From Amycolatopsis thermalba (lineage in GTDB: Bacteria > Actinomycetota > Actinomycetes > Mycobacteriales > Pseudonocardiaceae), in contig NZ_PQHW01000070.1 in NCBI RefSeq assembly GCF_003385215.1, forward strand, positions 1-38,494: DNA of 38,494 nt. The letters are read 5' to 3'. A program made the position numbers and the translations under genes. The notes beneath the pieces were generated by a model. The model did no database searches. It was not told the origin of the DNA and saw only the letters and a list, made by a program, of their open reading frames with translations. How positions within the stretch are numbered: the stretch's first letter is position 1; each line of letters opens with the position of its first letter. Of this stretch, positions 10,976 to 20,600 are shown piece by piece.

Positions 10976-12475
10976 GTGACCCAATCCCTGCCGCAGTTTC
11001 TCGCGACCTGGGCCCGCCGGGAACCGGACGCCGTCGCGGTGTCCGACCCCACCCGCTCGCTCACCTGGGCCGAACTCGACCGGCGCGTGACCGCGGTGGC
11101 CGCGTGGCTGCGGCGCTTCAGCTTCGACGGCGTCCGCGCCGCGATCCTGGCCGACGAGGGCGTCGACTGGGTCGTGGGCTTCCTCGCCACCCTGCGCGCC
11201 GGCCTGGTCGCGGTGCCCGCCTTCGCGCCCGGGCGCGACGACGCCTGGCTCACCGCGACGATCACTGACGCCGCTCCGGAAATCGTGCTCACCACCGGGG
11301 AAAAACTGCTCGACGTCCGCGCGCTCCTGGACACCGCCGGGGTCGAGGTGTGGCGGATCGTCGCGATCGACTCCGTGCCCGCCGAGGAGTCGGGCCTGGC
11401 CGAGCCGGACCCCGCCGGCGACGCCTGCCTGTGCTACACCTCCGACTCGGTCGGGGTGGTGCTCACCCACGCCGGTCTCGTCGACAGCGCCGCGCGCACC
11501 GCCGAGACACGCCTGCTCGGCGACCGGGCCGCCGTGGTCGTCAACTGGCTTCCGCTGTGCCAGCTGGGACTTCCGCTCGCCGTGGCCGCGCCGGTGTTCG
11601 CCGGCTGCCCGGTGGTGCACCTGCCGCCCGAGGAGGTTCGGGAGCGCCCGGAGATCTGGCTGCGCGCGCTCGAGGCCCACCCAGGCGCGGTGACCGCGGC
11701 GGCGAACTCGTTCCTCGCGCGCTGCCCGGTGCCCGAGGGGCTGGACCTCAGCGGCGTCCGTGCGCTGCTCGACGTGGGCGAACCGGCGCGGTATCGCGCG
11801 GTGCTGCCCGGGTCGGGCCTGCGCCCGGACGCGCACCGCGCCGCGTACGGGCTGCTGGAGGCCACCGGCCTGGTGTCGGTCGGAGACGGCCCGATGTCCA
11901 GCGGGCGGCCCGGCCGCACCGTGGTGATCGCCGACCCGCGGACGCGGCGCTCGCTGCCCGCGGGCGTGGTGGGGGAGATCTGGGTGACCGGGCCGACGGT
12001 CGCGCGCGGGTACTGGCGGCGGCCCGCCGCGTCGGCGGAGACGTTCTGCGCCCTGCTGCGCGACGACGCCGAGGCGGGGGAGCCGGGCTGGTGGCTGCGC
12101 ACCGGCGACGCCGGGTTCCTCTCCGGCGGCGAGCTGACCGTCCTCGGGCGCCTGGCGAACCGGTTCCGGGCCGGGGACGCGGAGATCCAGGCGGAAACCG
12201 TGGAGGCGACGGTCGAACGGGTCGTGCCCGAGCTGCTGCCGGGCTCGGTGATCGTCTTCCCAGTCGCCGAGGGGGAGGTCGTGGTGCTGGCCGAATCGGA
12301 CGGCCCGTTCGCCGGCGCGGTGGCGATCGAACAGGCCGTCGCGGACGGCTTCGAGCTGCGGGTGCGTGACGTGCACGTGGGCTCACCGGGCTGGCTGCCG
12401 CGCACCGTGGCGGGCAAGCCCGCGCGCGGCGCCTGCCGGGACGCCTACCTGGCGGGCATCCCGGCGGCTCCGTAG
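10976..12475 (+). CDS. Divergent acyl-AMP-ligase-like (ANL superfamily) protein
   Basis: A 499-residue adenylate-forming-enzyme relative, closest in layout to fatty acyl-AMP ligases. Recognisable parts are RSLTWAELDRRVTAVA, the A5 region YGLLEATGLVSVG (Glu kept), the A7 region WWLRTGDAGFLSGGELTVLG, and a C-terminal GKPARGACRDAYL like the catalytic-Lys loop. The ATP-binding P-loop is degenerate: CYTSDSVGVVLTH (residues 153-165) replaces the usual YTSGSTGxPKGVxxTH, with residues missing. The A4 region reads NWLPLCQLGLPL without the usual His-Asp. It may be a weak or dead enzyme, or have another role. No carrier protein or synthase gene is adjacent. It converges on the PucR gene with a 3-base gap. 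Confidence 0.8.
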   Translation: MTQSLPQFLATWARREPDAVAVSDPTRSLTWAELDRRVTAVAAWLRRFSFDGVRAAILADEGVDWVVGFLATLRAGLVAVPAFAPGRDDAWLTATITDAAPEIVLTTGEKLLDVRALLDTAGVEVWRIVAIDSVPAEESGLAEPDPAGDACLCYTSDSVGVVLTHAGLVDSAARTAETRLLGDRAAVVVNWLPLCQLGLPLAVAAPVFAGCPVVHLPPEEVRERPEIWLRALEAHPGAVTAAANSFLARCPVPEGLDLSGVRALLDVGEPARYRAVLPGSGLRPDAHRAAYGLLEATGLVSVGDGPMSSGRPGRTVVIADPRTRRSLPAGVVGEIWVTGPTVARGYWRRPAASAETFCALLRDDAEAGEPGWWLRTGDAGFLSGGELTVLGRLANRFRAGDAEIQAETVEATVERVVPELLPGSVIVFPVAEGEVVVLAESDGPFAGAVAIEQAVADGFELRVRDVHVGSPGWLPRTVAGKPARGACRDAYLAGIPAAP

Positions 12476-12478
12476 CCG

Positions 12479-13747
12479 CTAGCCCCCGGCCGGCGTCAGC
12501 AGTTCCGCGGCCCGCAGCGCGATCTCCAGCCGCAGGCGGTGCTCGGGATCGTTCAGGCGGTCCCCGAACAGCTCCTCGATCCGGCGCATCCGGTAGCGCA
12601 CGGTCTGCGGGTGCACGCCCACCAGCAGCGCCATCTCCGGCGCGCTCCCGCTGGACTGCAGCCACGCCAGCAGCGTCTGCCCGAGCCGGGTGCGCTGCTT
12701 GTCGGTCAGCCCGTGCAGCGGGGCCAGGCACCTCTCCCGCAACTGTCCGATCAGGAACTCGTCGGCCAGCAGCCACAGCGTGGCCAGGTGGTCGTCGGCG
12801 TGCAGCACCGGGGTGCGCGGGAGGATGCCGCGCACGCTCAGCTCCATCGCGCGGCGCGCCCAGCGCAGCGACACGGCGGCCTCCGCCAGGGGCACCAGCG
12901 GCCCGACCGCGACCCGCCAGCCGCGCAGCGCCCCCTCCAAATCCTCCGGTGGCGCGGCCGCGAGCAGGCACGGCTGCGGGCTCTCCAGGTCCGCGAGGAC
13001 CTCGGCGGGCAGGGCGGGCGGCGGCAGCCGGTGCTGGTCGTGGCGCGGCTCCAGGGCCATCGCGACGACCTTGTCCGGCACGTGCCACCCGGCGGCGCCG
13101 GCCAGTCCCTCGACGGCCTGCGGCGCGGGCGCGGGCTCGGACAGCACCAGGCCGAGCAGCTGCCTGCGCTGCCGCGCGCGGGTGCCGGCCGCGCGGGCCT
13201 GCGCGGTGCGGTAGCCCTGCACCGACAACGCGGAAATCTCGTCCACATAGGCCAGTACGGCCTCGGCGCCGACGTAGAGCAGGTCCGACGGCAGGCCGCG
13301 CGCCTGGCCGACCTTGGCGATGTAGCGCCACGCCGCCAGCCCGCCGACCCGGTAGGCCGTCTGGATCTGGTCCAGCGGGCGGCCCTCGCTGTACTCGATG
13401 CGGCCCAGGTGCCGGAACACGCCGATCCAGTTCTCCTGGTTCACCGCCGGGTTGCCGAGGTTGTCCAGGCACTGCCCGACCGCCTCCCGCACGCCGCGCA
13501 CGATGACCTCGCCGAACGGGCCCTCCAGCGGCCGGGCGTACTCGGGCACCGCGCACTGGATCTCGGCCAGGATGACCCGGGTGAGCGCGTCGGCGTGCGG
13601 GCGGAACACCTTGGTCAGCTCGCGCGGCAGCGACGCCCACAGCGCGCCGGCCCGGCCGAGCACCCGGGCCTCGCCGGGCGGGCGGCGCGGGTGCGGCGCC
13701 CGCGGCGGCGCGGTGCGTCCGGGCCGGACGTCGGCATCGATCGTCAT
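12479..13747 (-). CDS. PucR-family transcriptional regulator
   Basis: A 422-residue cytoplasmic regulator of the PucR/CdaR type. The N-terminal part (about residues 30-200, with CAVPEYARPLEGPFGEVI) is the all-helical domain common in actinobacterial PucR-like proteins. The centre resembles a GGDEF-like sensor domain. The C-terminus (about residues 365-400, MALLVGVHPQTVRYRMRRIE) is the PucR helix-turn-helix. The start ATG 13747 is preceded by AGGGG. It is paralogous to the next gene upstream and points the same way. Target genes cannot be read from the sequence; the flanking ligase-like gene and its own partner are candidates. Confidence 0.88.
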   Translation of the reverse strand: MTIDADVRPGRTAPPRAPHPRRPPGEARVLGRAGALWASLPRELTKVFRPHADALTRVILAEIQCAVPEYARPLEGPFGEVIVRGVREAVGQCLDNLGNPAVNQENWIGVFRHLGRIEYSEGRPLDQIQTAYRVGGLAAWRYIAKVGQARGLPSDLLYVGAEAVLAYVDEISALSVQGYRTAQARAAGTRARQRRQLLGLVLSEPAPAPQAVEGLAGAAGWHVPDKVVAMALEPRHDQHRLPPPALPAEVLADLESPQPCLLAAAPPEDLEGALRGWRVAVGPLVPLAEAAVSLRWARRAMELSVRGILPRTPVLHADDHLATLWLLADEFLIGQLRERCLAPLHGLTDKQRTRLGQTLLAWLQSSGSAPEMALLVGVHPQTVRYRMRRIEELFGDRLNDPEHRLRLEIALRAAELLTPAGG

Positions 13748-13895
13748 GTCAACCCCTGCTCGGGAACCCGCAGCGCTTGCGGTGGATGGAGTTTTTCGCC
13801 GGCGGCACGCTGATCGTGACCCGCTCGCGGAGCCAACATGGCATCACCCGGCCCGCGTTGGCAAGAACCGTTGACACACTCCGAATTCCTCCGCC

Positions 13896-13934
13896 ACCCG
13901 TTCGGGTGACGAGTGTCGAAGCGGGTGACACCCG
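13896..13934. promoter_or_regulatory. Palindrome pair between the two PucR genes
   Basis: ACCCGTTCGGGT (13896-13907) and CGGGTGACACCCG (13922-13934) are two palindromic words that share CGGGTGAC, 15 bases apart. The 211-base space between the two regulator genes holds nothing else clear. They could be operator half-sites for a PucR dimer, or a terminator for the upstream gene. Confidence 0.3.
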
Positions 13935-13958
13935 GCCGGGTCCGGGTTCGCGCGTGCC

Positions 13959-15119
13959 TCACAAAGCCCGCTCCCCGGTCCCGAGTCGCCTGCGCAGCAC
14001 CAGGTGCAGGCCGAACCGCGTGTCCGCGTCGTCCAGCCGGTCGCCGAACAGCTCGCGCAACTGGTGCAGCCGCGCCCGCACGGTCTGCGGATGCACGTGC
14101 AGACGGCGCGCGATCTCCGGTGCGCCACCACGGGTTTCCAGCCAGGCGAGCAGGGTTTCGCCGAGCCGGGCGCGCTGCCGGTCGCTGACCGCGTCCAGCG
14201 GTGCGAGGTACTTCGCGGACAGCCGCTCGGCGAGGAAGTCCTGGGAACGCAACCAGAGCGTGCCGAGGTGGTCGGCGCACCACACGACGTCCCCGGGCAG
14301 CGCCAGGCCGCGGCGGGCCAGACGGTGCGCGGCGGCGGCGAGGGCGAGCGGAACCGCGGGCGACACCGCGGCGCGCGCGGGTTTTTCCCAGTTGCCGGAC
14401 AGGATCTCGAGCACCCGCTCCGGGCTCGGGGTGATCAGGCACGGGCGGTCGCCGTCCGGACCGGCGAGGACGTCGTCGCCGAGGCGGCCGGCGGGCAGGC
14501 CCTCGGCGTGCGCGAGCGCGATGACGGAAACCTCCCCGGGCAGCCGCCACCCCGCGTCCGCGGCGGGTCCGGTGAGATCGGGCTGCGGCTCGGCCAGGAC
14601 CAGGGCGGCCAGCCGGCGGCGCAGTTCGTCGCGGGCGGAGCCGGGCGGGTGCTGCGCCGCCTGGAAACCTTCGAGCGCGGTCGCGGACAGCTCGTCGACG
14701 AAGGCGAAGATCGCCTCCGCCGCGGTGGTGAGGGTCTGCGGGCCGGCGCCGAGGTCGCGCAGCACCGGGGTCAGGTACTGCCAGGCGACCCGGCCGCCGA
14801 TGCGCACCGCGGCCTGCAGGGCGTCGAGCGTGCGGCCCTCGGCGAACTCGCGCCGCCCGCGCTGCCGGAACTGCCGCACCCACTCGCTGTGGTCCGGGCG
14901 CGGGTTGCCGATGCAGCGGAAGCAGTGCCGCACCGCGACCTCGATGCCCTCGGCCAGCGCGCGGGCGAACCGGCCGCCGGGCGGGCCGGCGTACTCCGGC
15001 ACCTCCCGCCGTACCTCGCGCACGATCGTCTCCGCGAGCGGCCGGGTGTGCGGCTCCAGGGCGGCCGCGAGTTGTCGGGGCGCGGCCGCCAGGGCCTGCG
15101 CGCTGCGGTAGTCCGGCAC
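13959..15119 (-). CDS. PucR-family transcriptional regulator (paralogue)
   Basis: A 386-residue paralogue of the neighbouring regulator with the same three-part layout. The helical N-terminal domain shows REVPEYAGPPGGRFARAL, the middle domain follows, and the C-terminal PucR helix-turn-helix reads ARRLHVHPQTVRARLHQLRE followed by LFGDRLDD. It starts with GTG 15119 behind AAGGGGG. The two proteins differ mostly in the middle domain, so they may sense different signals while binding similar DNA. It is divergent from the DUF2235 gene, with 157 bases between starts. Confidence 0.88.
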   Translation of the reverse strand: MPDYRSAQALAAAPRQLAAALEPHTRPLAETIVREVRREVPEYAGPPGGRFARALAEGIEVAVRHCFRCIGNPRPDHSEWVRQFRQRGRREFAEGRTLDALQAAVRIGGRVAWQYLTPVLRDLGAGPQTLTTAAEAIFAFVDELSATALEGFQAAQHPPGSARDELRRRLAALVLAEPQPDLTGPAADAGWRLPGEVSVIALAHAEGLPAGRLGDDVLAGPDGDRPCLITPSPERVLEILSGNWEKPARAAVSPAVPLALAAAAHRLARRGLALPGDVVWCADHLGTLWLRSQDFLAERLSAKYLAPLDAVSDRQRARLGETLLAWLETRGGAPEIARRLHVHPQTVRARLHQLRELFGDRLDDADTRFGLHLVLRRRLGTGERAL

Positions 15120-15196
15120 TTCCCACCCCCTTGACGCGCCGGGACCAAACCTGAAGCTGCCTCGCGTTCGTGCAGGTCAGCCGATGGGACGAACGA

Positions 15197-15214
15197 TGCT
15201 ACCGCCTGGTAGCA
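15197..15214. promoter_or_regulatory. Candidate operator in the PucR/DUF2235 divergent region
   Basis: TGCTACC-GCCT-GGTAGCA is a perfect inverted repeat with 7-base arms and a 4-base centre. It lies 63 bases before the DUF2235 start and 78 bases before the PucR start, where a dimeric repressor could act on both. The binding protein is unknown. Confidence 0.45.
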
Positions 15215-15276
15215 AGACCGGGCAGTAACCCTCGGCACTCGATCGGCGACAATCCGGGCGTCGAGGGGAGCGGGAC

Positions 15277-16341
15277 ATGACCAAGCGGCTGGTGATCTGC
15301 TGCGACGGCACCTGGAACACGCCGGACCAGCCGGCGCCGACCAACGTGTGCCGGGTCGCGCTCGCGGTGGCGCCGTCCGACGGGGCAGGCCGCGAGCAGC
15401 GGATGTTCTACCACTCCGGCGTCGGCACCCGGCCCGGCGAGCGCCTGTGGGGCGGGGCGTTCGGGTTCGGGTTGTCCCGCACCGTGCGCGAGGCCTACCG
15501 GTTCCTGGTCCGCACCTTCGAGCCGGGGGACGAGCTGTTCCTGTTCGGGTTCAGCCGCGGCGCCTACACCGCGCGCAGCCTCGCCGGGCTGGTGCGCAAC
15601 TGCGGCATCCTGCGCCCCGAGCACGACGACCGGATCGGCGAGGCGTACGCGCTCTACCGCGCCCGCGGGTCGAAAACGCATCCGCGCTCGGCGGCCGCGG
15701 AGCTGTTCCGCCGGTCGTACTCGCGCGAGACCCGGATCCGGTTCCTCGGCGTGTGGGACACCGTCGGGGCGCTCGGCATCCCGCTGTCCGGGCTGCGGCT
15801 GGTCAACCTGGTGAACCGGCAGTGGCAGTTCCACGACACCGAGCTGAGTTCGAGCATCGACGCGGCCTGCCAGGCGCTCGCGATCGACGAGCGCCGCCCG
15901 CCGTTCCGGCCCGCGCTGTGGCGGTCGAGCGGCCGGACGCGCGTCGAGCAGGTCTGGTTCGCCGGGGTGCACTCCGACGTCGGCGGCGGCTACCCGGACC
16001 GCGCGCTGGCCGACATCAGTCTGTTGTGGATGGTCGAGCGGGCGCGGGCGCACGGGCTCGCGTTCGAGCCGGGGGCGTTCGCGACCACGGAGCCGGACCC
16101 GCTGGGGCAGGCGCACGAGTCGCGCGCCGGGTTCTACAAGCTGATGCGCCCGCACGTGCGGACCCTGGGCACGACCGCGCACGAGTACGCGGCGTCCAGC
16201 GCGGTCCAGCGGCAGGCGATGGTCGCCGGGTACGCCCCGAACCTCGACACGTACCTGTCGGAGGGCGGCGCGGTGCTGCCGGTCGGCAGCGACGAGGGAG
16301 AGCGCTTCCCGGTGCCCAGCCCCGCACCGGAGCCCGCCTGA
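15277..16341 (+). CDS. DUF2235 (Tle1-like) alpha/beta-hydrolase
   Basis: A 354-residue protein of the DUF2235 family, which includes the Tle1 phospholipase effectors of type VI secretion. It begins RLVICCDGTWNTPDQPAPTN and has the nucleophile elbow LFGFSRGAYTARSLAGL (Ser of GxSxG). A later Asp lies in RFLGVWDTVGALGIP, and WFAGVHSDVGGGYPD carries the probable catalytic His. There is no signal peptide or membrane segment. No type VI or other secretion gene is nearby, so an intracellular lipid or ester hydrolase is as likely as an effector. The start ATG is behind GGGGAG at 7 bases. Confidence 0.9.
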   Translation: MTKRLVICCDGTWNTPDQPAPTNVCRVALAVAPSDGAGREQRMFYHSGVGTRPGERLWGGAFGFGLSRTVREAYRFLVRTFEPGDELFLFGFSRGAYTARSLAGLVRNCGILRPEHDDRIGEAYALYRARGSKTHPRSAAAELFRRSYSRETRIRFLGVWDTVGALGIPLSGLRLVNLVNRQWQFHDTELSSSIDAACQALAIDERRPPFRPALWRSSGRTRVEQVWFAGVHSDVGGGYPDRALADISLLWMVERARAHGLAFEPGAFATTEPDPLGQAHESRAGFYKLMRPHVRTLGTTAHEYAASSAVQRQAMVAGYAPNLDTYLSEGGAVLPVGSDEGERFPVPSPAPEPA

Positions 16342-16349
16342 CCGCGCCC

Positions 16350-16432
16350 CCGAACGCAGAACTCGCGCCCCCGAACGCAGAACTCACGCGCCTGAGCGTG
16401 GGACTCGCGGGCGTGAGGAGTTCTGCGTTCGC
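16350..16432. repeat. Intergenic repeat cluster with hairpin, convergent site 1
   Basis: The 104 bases between the convergent DUF2235 and capA-like stops are almost entirely repeats. CGAACGCAGAACTC occurs at 16351-16364 and 16372-16385 and inverted at 16418-16431. A related unit GAGCGTGGGACTCGCG lies at 16394-16409. The inverted copies give a 14-bp perfect stem, so the element probably terminates both genes. The 16-base unit recurs exactly at 37394-37409. Confidence 0.8.
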
Positions 16433-16445
16433 GTGACGGGTGCGG

Positions 16446-17558
16446 TCAGCCGCGGGTCAGGCCGTGTGCGGCGGCGCCGCGGCTGAGCACCACCTGGTCG
16501 GTGCGCGCCAGCGCCTCCGCGGCGCGTGACCGGTCCAGCGCGGGGTCGTCGGCGGTGCGCAACCGGATCGGGGGGCCCAGGTCGATCACCGTCGGCACGT
16601 ACTCGGCCCGGTCCACCGTCCATCCCACGCCGGAACGGGTGAAGTGGAACCGCCCGATCAGGCCCTCCTCGGTCGTCCCGCGGGGCTCGGAGTGCCGGGC
16701 GATCGAGTTGCCCAGCCCGTAGGCCACCCACTTGCCGCCGATCTTCTCCATCGGCTGCACCACGTGCGCGTGGTGGCCGATGATCAGGTCCACCGCCGGG
16801 TCCGACAGCACCCGCTGCGCGATCTGCCGCTGCGCGGCCGTCGGCTCGTGCTGGTACTCCGTACCCCAGTGCAGGCTCGCGATCACCACCTGCGCCCCGG
16901 TCGCCCGCGCCGCCCGGGCCTCGGCGAGCACGGCGTCGGTGTCGAGCGTGTTCGACACCCACTGCTTGCCGCCGGGCAGCTTCTTGCCGTTGAACCCGAA
17001 CGTGTAGGACACGTGCCCGACCTTGGCCCCGCGCACGTCCAGCACCAGCGGCGTGCGCGCCTCCTGCTCCGTCCGCGCCGAGCCGGTGTGCCGGATCCCG
17101 GCCTCGTCCAGCTCGTCCAGCGTCCGGTTCACGCCCGCAGTGCCGGTGTCGATCGTGTGGTTCGACGCGGTCGAGCAGTCGTCGTACCCGGTGTCGGCCA
17201 GCGCGTCGGCGATCTCCGGCGGTGCGCTGAACTCCGGGTAGCCCTGGAACGGGCCCTCCTCGGGCGCGAGCGGCGTTTCCAGGTGGCACACCGCCAGATC
17301 GGCCGAGCTGATGTCGTCGCGGATCCCGGCCAGCAGCGGCCGGTAGTCGCGCTTCCCGCCGCCGTCGGCGACGGCCTGTTCGGTCAGCGCCGGGTGGATC
17401 AGCACGTCCCCGGTCGCCGCGACGGTGAACCCCGCCTCCGCCGGCGGGGCCGCCACGCTCGGCGCGGCCGGCTCGACGGGCGCGTCTTCGTCCGGTGCGA
17501 AGCAGGCGGCGAGCACCGCGCCCGCCGCGAAGCCCGCGAGAACCAGACGGATGCGCAT
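16446..17558 (-). CDS. CapA-family lipoprotein (metallophosphoesterase-like)
   Basis: A 370-residue member of the CapA/PGA_cap family. A lipoprotein signal ends at Cys19 (LAGFAAGAVLAAC), so it is probably anchored outside the membrane. Family motifs follow: VAATGDVLIHPAL, DLAVCHLETPLAPEEGPFQG, DCSTASNHTIDTGTAG, VVIASLHWGTEYQHEPT, LIIGHHAHVVQPMEKIGG and VAYGLGNSIA. These are the metal-binding residues of a calcineurin-like fold. No capB or capC is adjacent, so poly-gamma-glutamate synthesis is not implied. The ATG 17558 is chosen over the frame start at 17624 because GGGAG precedes it and the lipobox is then in place. Confidence 0.9.
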   Translation of the reverse strand: MRIRLVLAGFAAGAVLAACFAPDEDAPVEPAAPSVAAPPAEAGFTVAATGDVLIHPALTEQAVADGGGKRDYRPLLAGIRDDISSADLAVCHLETPLAPEEGPFQGYPEFSAPPEIADALADTGYDDCSTASNHTIDTGTAGVNRTLDELDEAGIRHTGSARTEQEARTPLVLDVRGAKVGHVSYTFGFNGKKLPGGKQWVSNTLDTDAVLAEARAARATGAQVVIASLHWGTEYQHEPTAAQRQIAQRVLSDPAVDLIIGHHAHVVQPMEKIGGKWVAYGLGNSIARHSEPRGTTEEGLIGRFHFTRSGVGWTVDRAEYVPTVIDLGPPIRLRTADDPALDRSRAAEALARTDQVVLSRGAAAHGLTRG

Positions 17559-17576
17559 GACTCCCGATCCTGCCAG

Positions 17577-17615
17577 AGGGCCACTCTCGGTGCTTCCGGC
17601 ACCGAGAGTGGCCCT
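17577..17615 (-). terminator. 17-bp perfect hairpin after the sugar dehydrogenase gene
   Basis: Arms 17577-17593 (AGGGCCACTCTCGGTGC) and 17599-17615 are perfect complements with a 5-base loop, 13 bases past the dehydrogenase stop. No T-run follows. It lies 18 bases before the capA-like ATG, so it separates the two transcripts. A stem this long and perfect suggests recent origin or strong selection. Confidence 0.75.
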
Positions 17616-17628
17616 GGCGTTCACCCGG

Positions 17629-20600
17629 TCAGGGCTTCAGTGCTCCCGACAGGGCGGTGGCGTCGCGACGGAGAGTCTCCGCGGCGAGCCGGTCCGGGAC
17701 CTTGGTGCGGTCCTGGGTGATGGCTGCGAAGTTCCGCAGCGCGTCCCGGGCGGCGTTGATCCGCCCGGCGTCGGCGTGCTTCTGGGCCGTGTCGAGGGCG
17801 TTGTGCAACTGCATCGCCCCCGTCCTGGTGACCCCGCCGGCGTCGCGGAACCGGTCGATCAGGGCGCGCACGTCACCGAACGACGTCCCGGTCGTGAAGT
17901 TCACGGCCTTGGTCGTGGTGAGCCCGGCCCGGTCGGTCACGGTCACCGACAGCTGGTGCGCCCCGAGCGGCAGCCGCCACAGCTCCAGCGGCGTGCCCGG
18001 CGTGACCGGCTGACCGTCCACCGTGGCCTGGACCGTGCCCACGCCGGACGCGGCGTCGGTCGCGGTGACCACCGGCGTCAGGGCCGCGGCGTCACCGAAG
18101 GCCTGCCCCTCGGTCACCCCGCCGATCGTCACCGCGGGCGCGGTCTTGTCGATCTTGACCGTGAGCGTGCCCGGCGCGGACACGTTGCCGCCGTTGTCCG
18201 TCGCCCGGTACAGCACCGTCGTGGTGCCCTCGGCCGACAGCGTCACCGGGTTGGCCGCGTTGGCCCACGTGGCGCCGTTGTTCACCGAGTACTGCCTGCT
18301 GGCCACCGTGCCGTTGTCGGTGGCGGACACGGTCAGCGTGACGTTGCCCGTGTACCAGCCGTTCGCCCCGGTCGGCGCCGACGGCGTCAGCGCGGCCGAC
18401 ACCGTGGGCGGCGTCTTGTCCGCGACCCCGGCGCCCTGGAACGTGAAGGCGTCGACGTCGACCCCGCCGCTGGAGGTGACGAACAGCTTGCCGGCGCCCG
18501 AGGGCAGCCCGGACAGCGGTGTGGTCACCGTCCGCCAGCCCGCACCGGCCGGGACGTCGATCGTCGCGAACGGCGCCGCGTCGGCGGCGTTCCACCGCAG
18601 CTGCAGCTGGCCGGCGCCGCGTGCCTTGGTCTGCACGCCGGTGATGCCGCTGAAGTTCACCGGGTCGTAGGCCAGCCAGTCACCGGCGTCGAAACCGGTG
18701 ATCGCGCGCAGCCCGGACGCGGTGGAGTCGTCGGTGATCGTCACGCCGCTCGACTCGTCGGCGTGCTCGCCCTGCATGAGCTTCGGGTTCAGGATCGCCT
18801 GCGCCTCACCGGTCGCCGGCGGCACACCGTTCGCGCCGCTGTCGGTGTAGGTCACGTTGAGCACACCGAAGACGTTCTCCGTCTCACCGTGCCCGGCGTC
18901 GGTCGGCGTGGCCACGGCGCCGGTGCAGCCGGTGCCGCTGTTGACCGGGTGCCCGTGCTGGTTGTGGCCCAGGCCGAACGCCCACGACACGCGGCTGCAC
19001 ACCGGGGTCGTGCCGTCCTCCGGGTCGTTGACGGTCACCGCGTAGGGGATCGCGTCGCCCCAGTCGAAGAACCCGCCGTGCGCCGGGGCGGTCAGCCCGA
19101 CCGTGGGCGCGGTGTTGCCGATGGTGACCTGCCGGGAGGTCAGGCCGTGCCTGCCCGCCGGGTCGGTGACCCGCAACCGGGCCTCCACCTGCCCGTTCGC
19201 GGTGTAGGTGTGGGTCGCCCGCGGCCCGGTGGCGTCGAAGGTGCCGTTGCCGTCGAAGTCCCACTCGTAGGTCAGCGCCGCACCCTCGGGGTCGCTGGAG
19301 GTGCTGCCGTCGAAGGACACCGTGAGCGGCGCCTGCCCGGACGACGGGGTCGCCGTCATCCGCGCGGTCGGGGTCTTGTTGCCCTGCGCGAAGTCGATCC
19401 GGTACAGCCCGGCGTCCGGGTTCTGCCGGAAGAAGCCGTCCCCGTAGTCCAGGACGTAGAGCGAGCCGTCCGGCCCGAACTCCAGGTCCATCGGGTTGTC
19501 CCAGATCGGCTGGCCCAGCGTGGACAGGTCCCGGTTGGGCAGGAAGTTCTCCAGCTTCGTCACCGGGCCGTCCGGGCCGGCCAGGGTGAACGCGGCGACG
19601 TAGTCCTGCGAGAACTCGCCGAAGAAGGCCTTGCCGTCCCAGTAGGCCGGGAACTTCGTCGGCGACGGGTTGTTCGCGTCGTAGTGGTAGACCGGGCCGC
19701 CCATCGGGGCCTGGCCGCCGCTGGAGCGGAACGCGGTCAGCTCGGGCCACGGCTGGTCGCTGTCCTTGTCGCCGTACCACAGGGTGGCCGGGGTGGACGG
19801 CGGCAGCGTGCGCAGACCGGTGTTCCAGCGCGAGTCGTTCACCGGCGCGGCGCAGTCGAACGCCGGGCCCGGGGTGAGGGTGGCGAAGTCGAAGTCCCGG
19901 TAGGGCTGGGAGTTGTCGGCCGTGCAGAACGGCCAGCCCGAGTTCATCGGCTTCGTCGTGATCTGCCATTCGACGTAGCCCATCGGGCCGCGGTTCGGGT
20001 CGGCGGTGCCGGCGTCGGGGCCGTAGTCGCCCCACATCACCGCGCCGGTCGCCTTGTCCACGGTCATCCGGAACGGGTTGCGCAGGCCCATCACGAAGAT
20101 CTCCGGCCGCGTCAGCGGCGTGCCGGGGGCGAACAGGTTGCCCTCGGGGATCGTGTAGGAGCCGTCGTCGTTGACGTGGATGCGCAGGATCTTGCCGCGC
20201 AGGTCGTTGGTGTTGCCGGCGCCGCGGCGCTCGTCGAGGCCGGGGTTGTAGCCGGGCGCGTCGTTGATCGGGGTGTAGCCGTTGACGTTCGGGCCGGAGG
20301 CGGGGGTGTTGCCACCGGTCGACAGGTACAGGTTGCCCTGCGCGTCGAAGTCGACGTCACCGGCCACGTGGCAGCACTGGCCGCGGTTGGTGGGGATGCG
20401 GATGATCTCCTGCTCGGTGCTCAGGTCCAGCGACTCGCCGGTCCACTTGAACCGGGACAGGACGTCGTAGCCCTCCCACTGCTTCCAGTACGAGTCGTCC
20501 GCGCCGGCGGGAAGCGTGTTCGGGGCCGAGCCGGGCGGGGTGTTCAGCTTCGGCGAGTAGAAGAGGTAGACCCAGTTGTTCTCGGCGAAGCCCGGGTCGA

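Noticed and set aside
13871-13876. TTGACA on the plus strand between the PucR genes
   Set aside because: It faces the 3' end of a minus-strand gene and has no matching -10 or downstream plus-strand gene.
16446-17558. Poly-gamma-glutamate capsule synthesis
   Set aside because: No capB or capC homologue is nearby; CapA-like proteins are common without capsule genes.
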